A stretch of DNA of 64,000 bases, taken from contig NC_133230.1 in the NCBI RefSeq assembly GCF_040436345.1, positions 24,500,197 to 24,564,196 on the forward strand, read 5' to 3'. Shown piece after piece: positions 62,981 through 64,000 of the stretch; the stretch's first letter is position 1; each line of letters begins with the position of its first letter. Below the pieces are notes generated by a model. The model saw only the letters and a list, made by a program, of their open reading frames with translations, had not been told where the DNA came from and searched no databases. The translations under genes were made by a program, and so were the position numbers. This DNA is from Pagrus major (Eukaryota > Chordata > Actinopteri > Spariformes > Sparidae).

Positions 62981-64000
<1,020 letters not shown>

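Overview
This is eukaryotic nuclear DNA from a teleost fish. It has short GT-AG exons separated by introns of 0.1 to 4 kb, AATAAA poly(A) signals, dense fish-type MITE, SINE and LINE debris and long microsatellites. The proteins match vertebrate families along their whole lengths. No bacterial, organellar or viral gene was found.

Eight protein-coding genes can be rebuilt exon by exon with consistent splice phases. From left to right they are: ccdc9b (minus, 5' exons only, running off the left edge); a small, unrecognised glycine/RGG-rich gene (plus, 11.0-12.9 kb) with micro-exons; mthfd1 (minus, 16.15-27.08 kb, complete, 27 coding exons, 934 aa); the C14orf28 homolog (plus, 27.7-29.7 kb, complete, 339 aa), head-to-head with mthfd1; klhl28 (minus, 35.4-38.7 kb, complete, 571 aa); togaram1 (plus, 42.0-54.2 kb, 1520 aa), head-to-head with klhl28 and apparently without the first TOG domain; ccdc28b (minus, 57.1-60.3 kb, complete, 201 aa); and tmem39b (minus, 62.98 kb to the right edge, 3' part only).

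The C14orf28-KLHL28-TOGARAM1 order and orientation is the one I recall for human chromosome 14q21. The flanking genes come from other human regions (CCDC9B 15q, MTHFD1 14q23, CCDC28B/TMEM39B 1p35), so the window looks like an ancient core with rearrangement joins on both sides. The genes do not form one pathway: mthfd1 is folate one-carbon metabolism, klhl28 a putative Cullin-3 substrate adaptor, togaram1 and ccdc28b are linked to cilia, and tmem39b is an ER membrane protein.

Gaps between genes are mostly transposon-derived. TTAA-flanked MITEs, a long-TIR element full of CTCGAGAT palindromes, a tRNA-type SINE, LINE remnants and several simple repeats are listed. The observations most worth following are the spliced RGG-rich small gene beside ccdc9b, the missing TOG1 in togaram1, a near-perfect 63-nt hairpin in a togaram1 intron, and a CAT repeat abutting a weak klhl28 splice donor.
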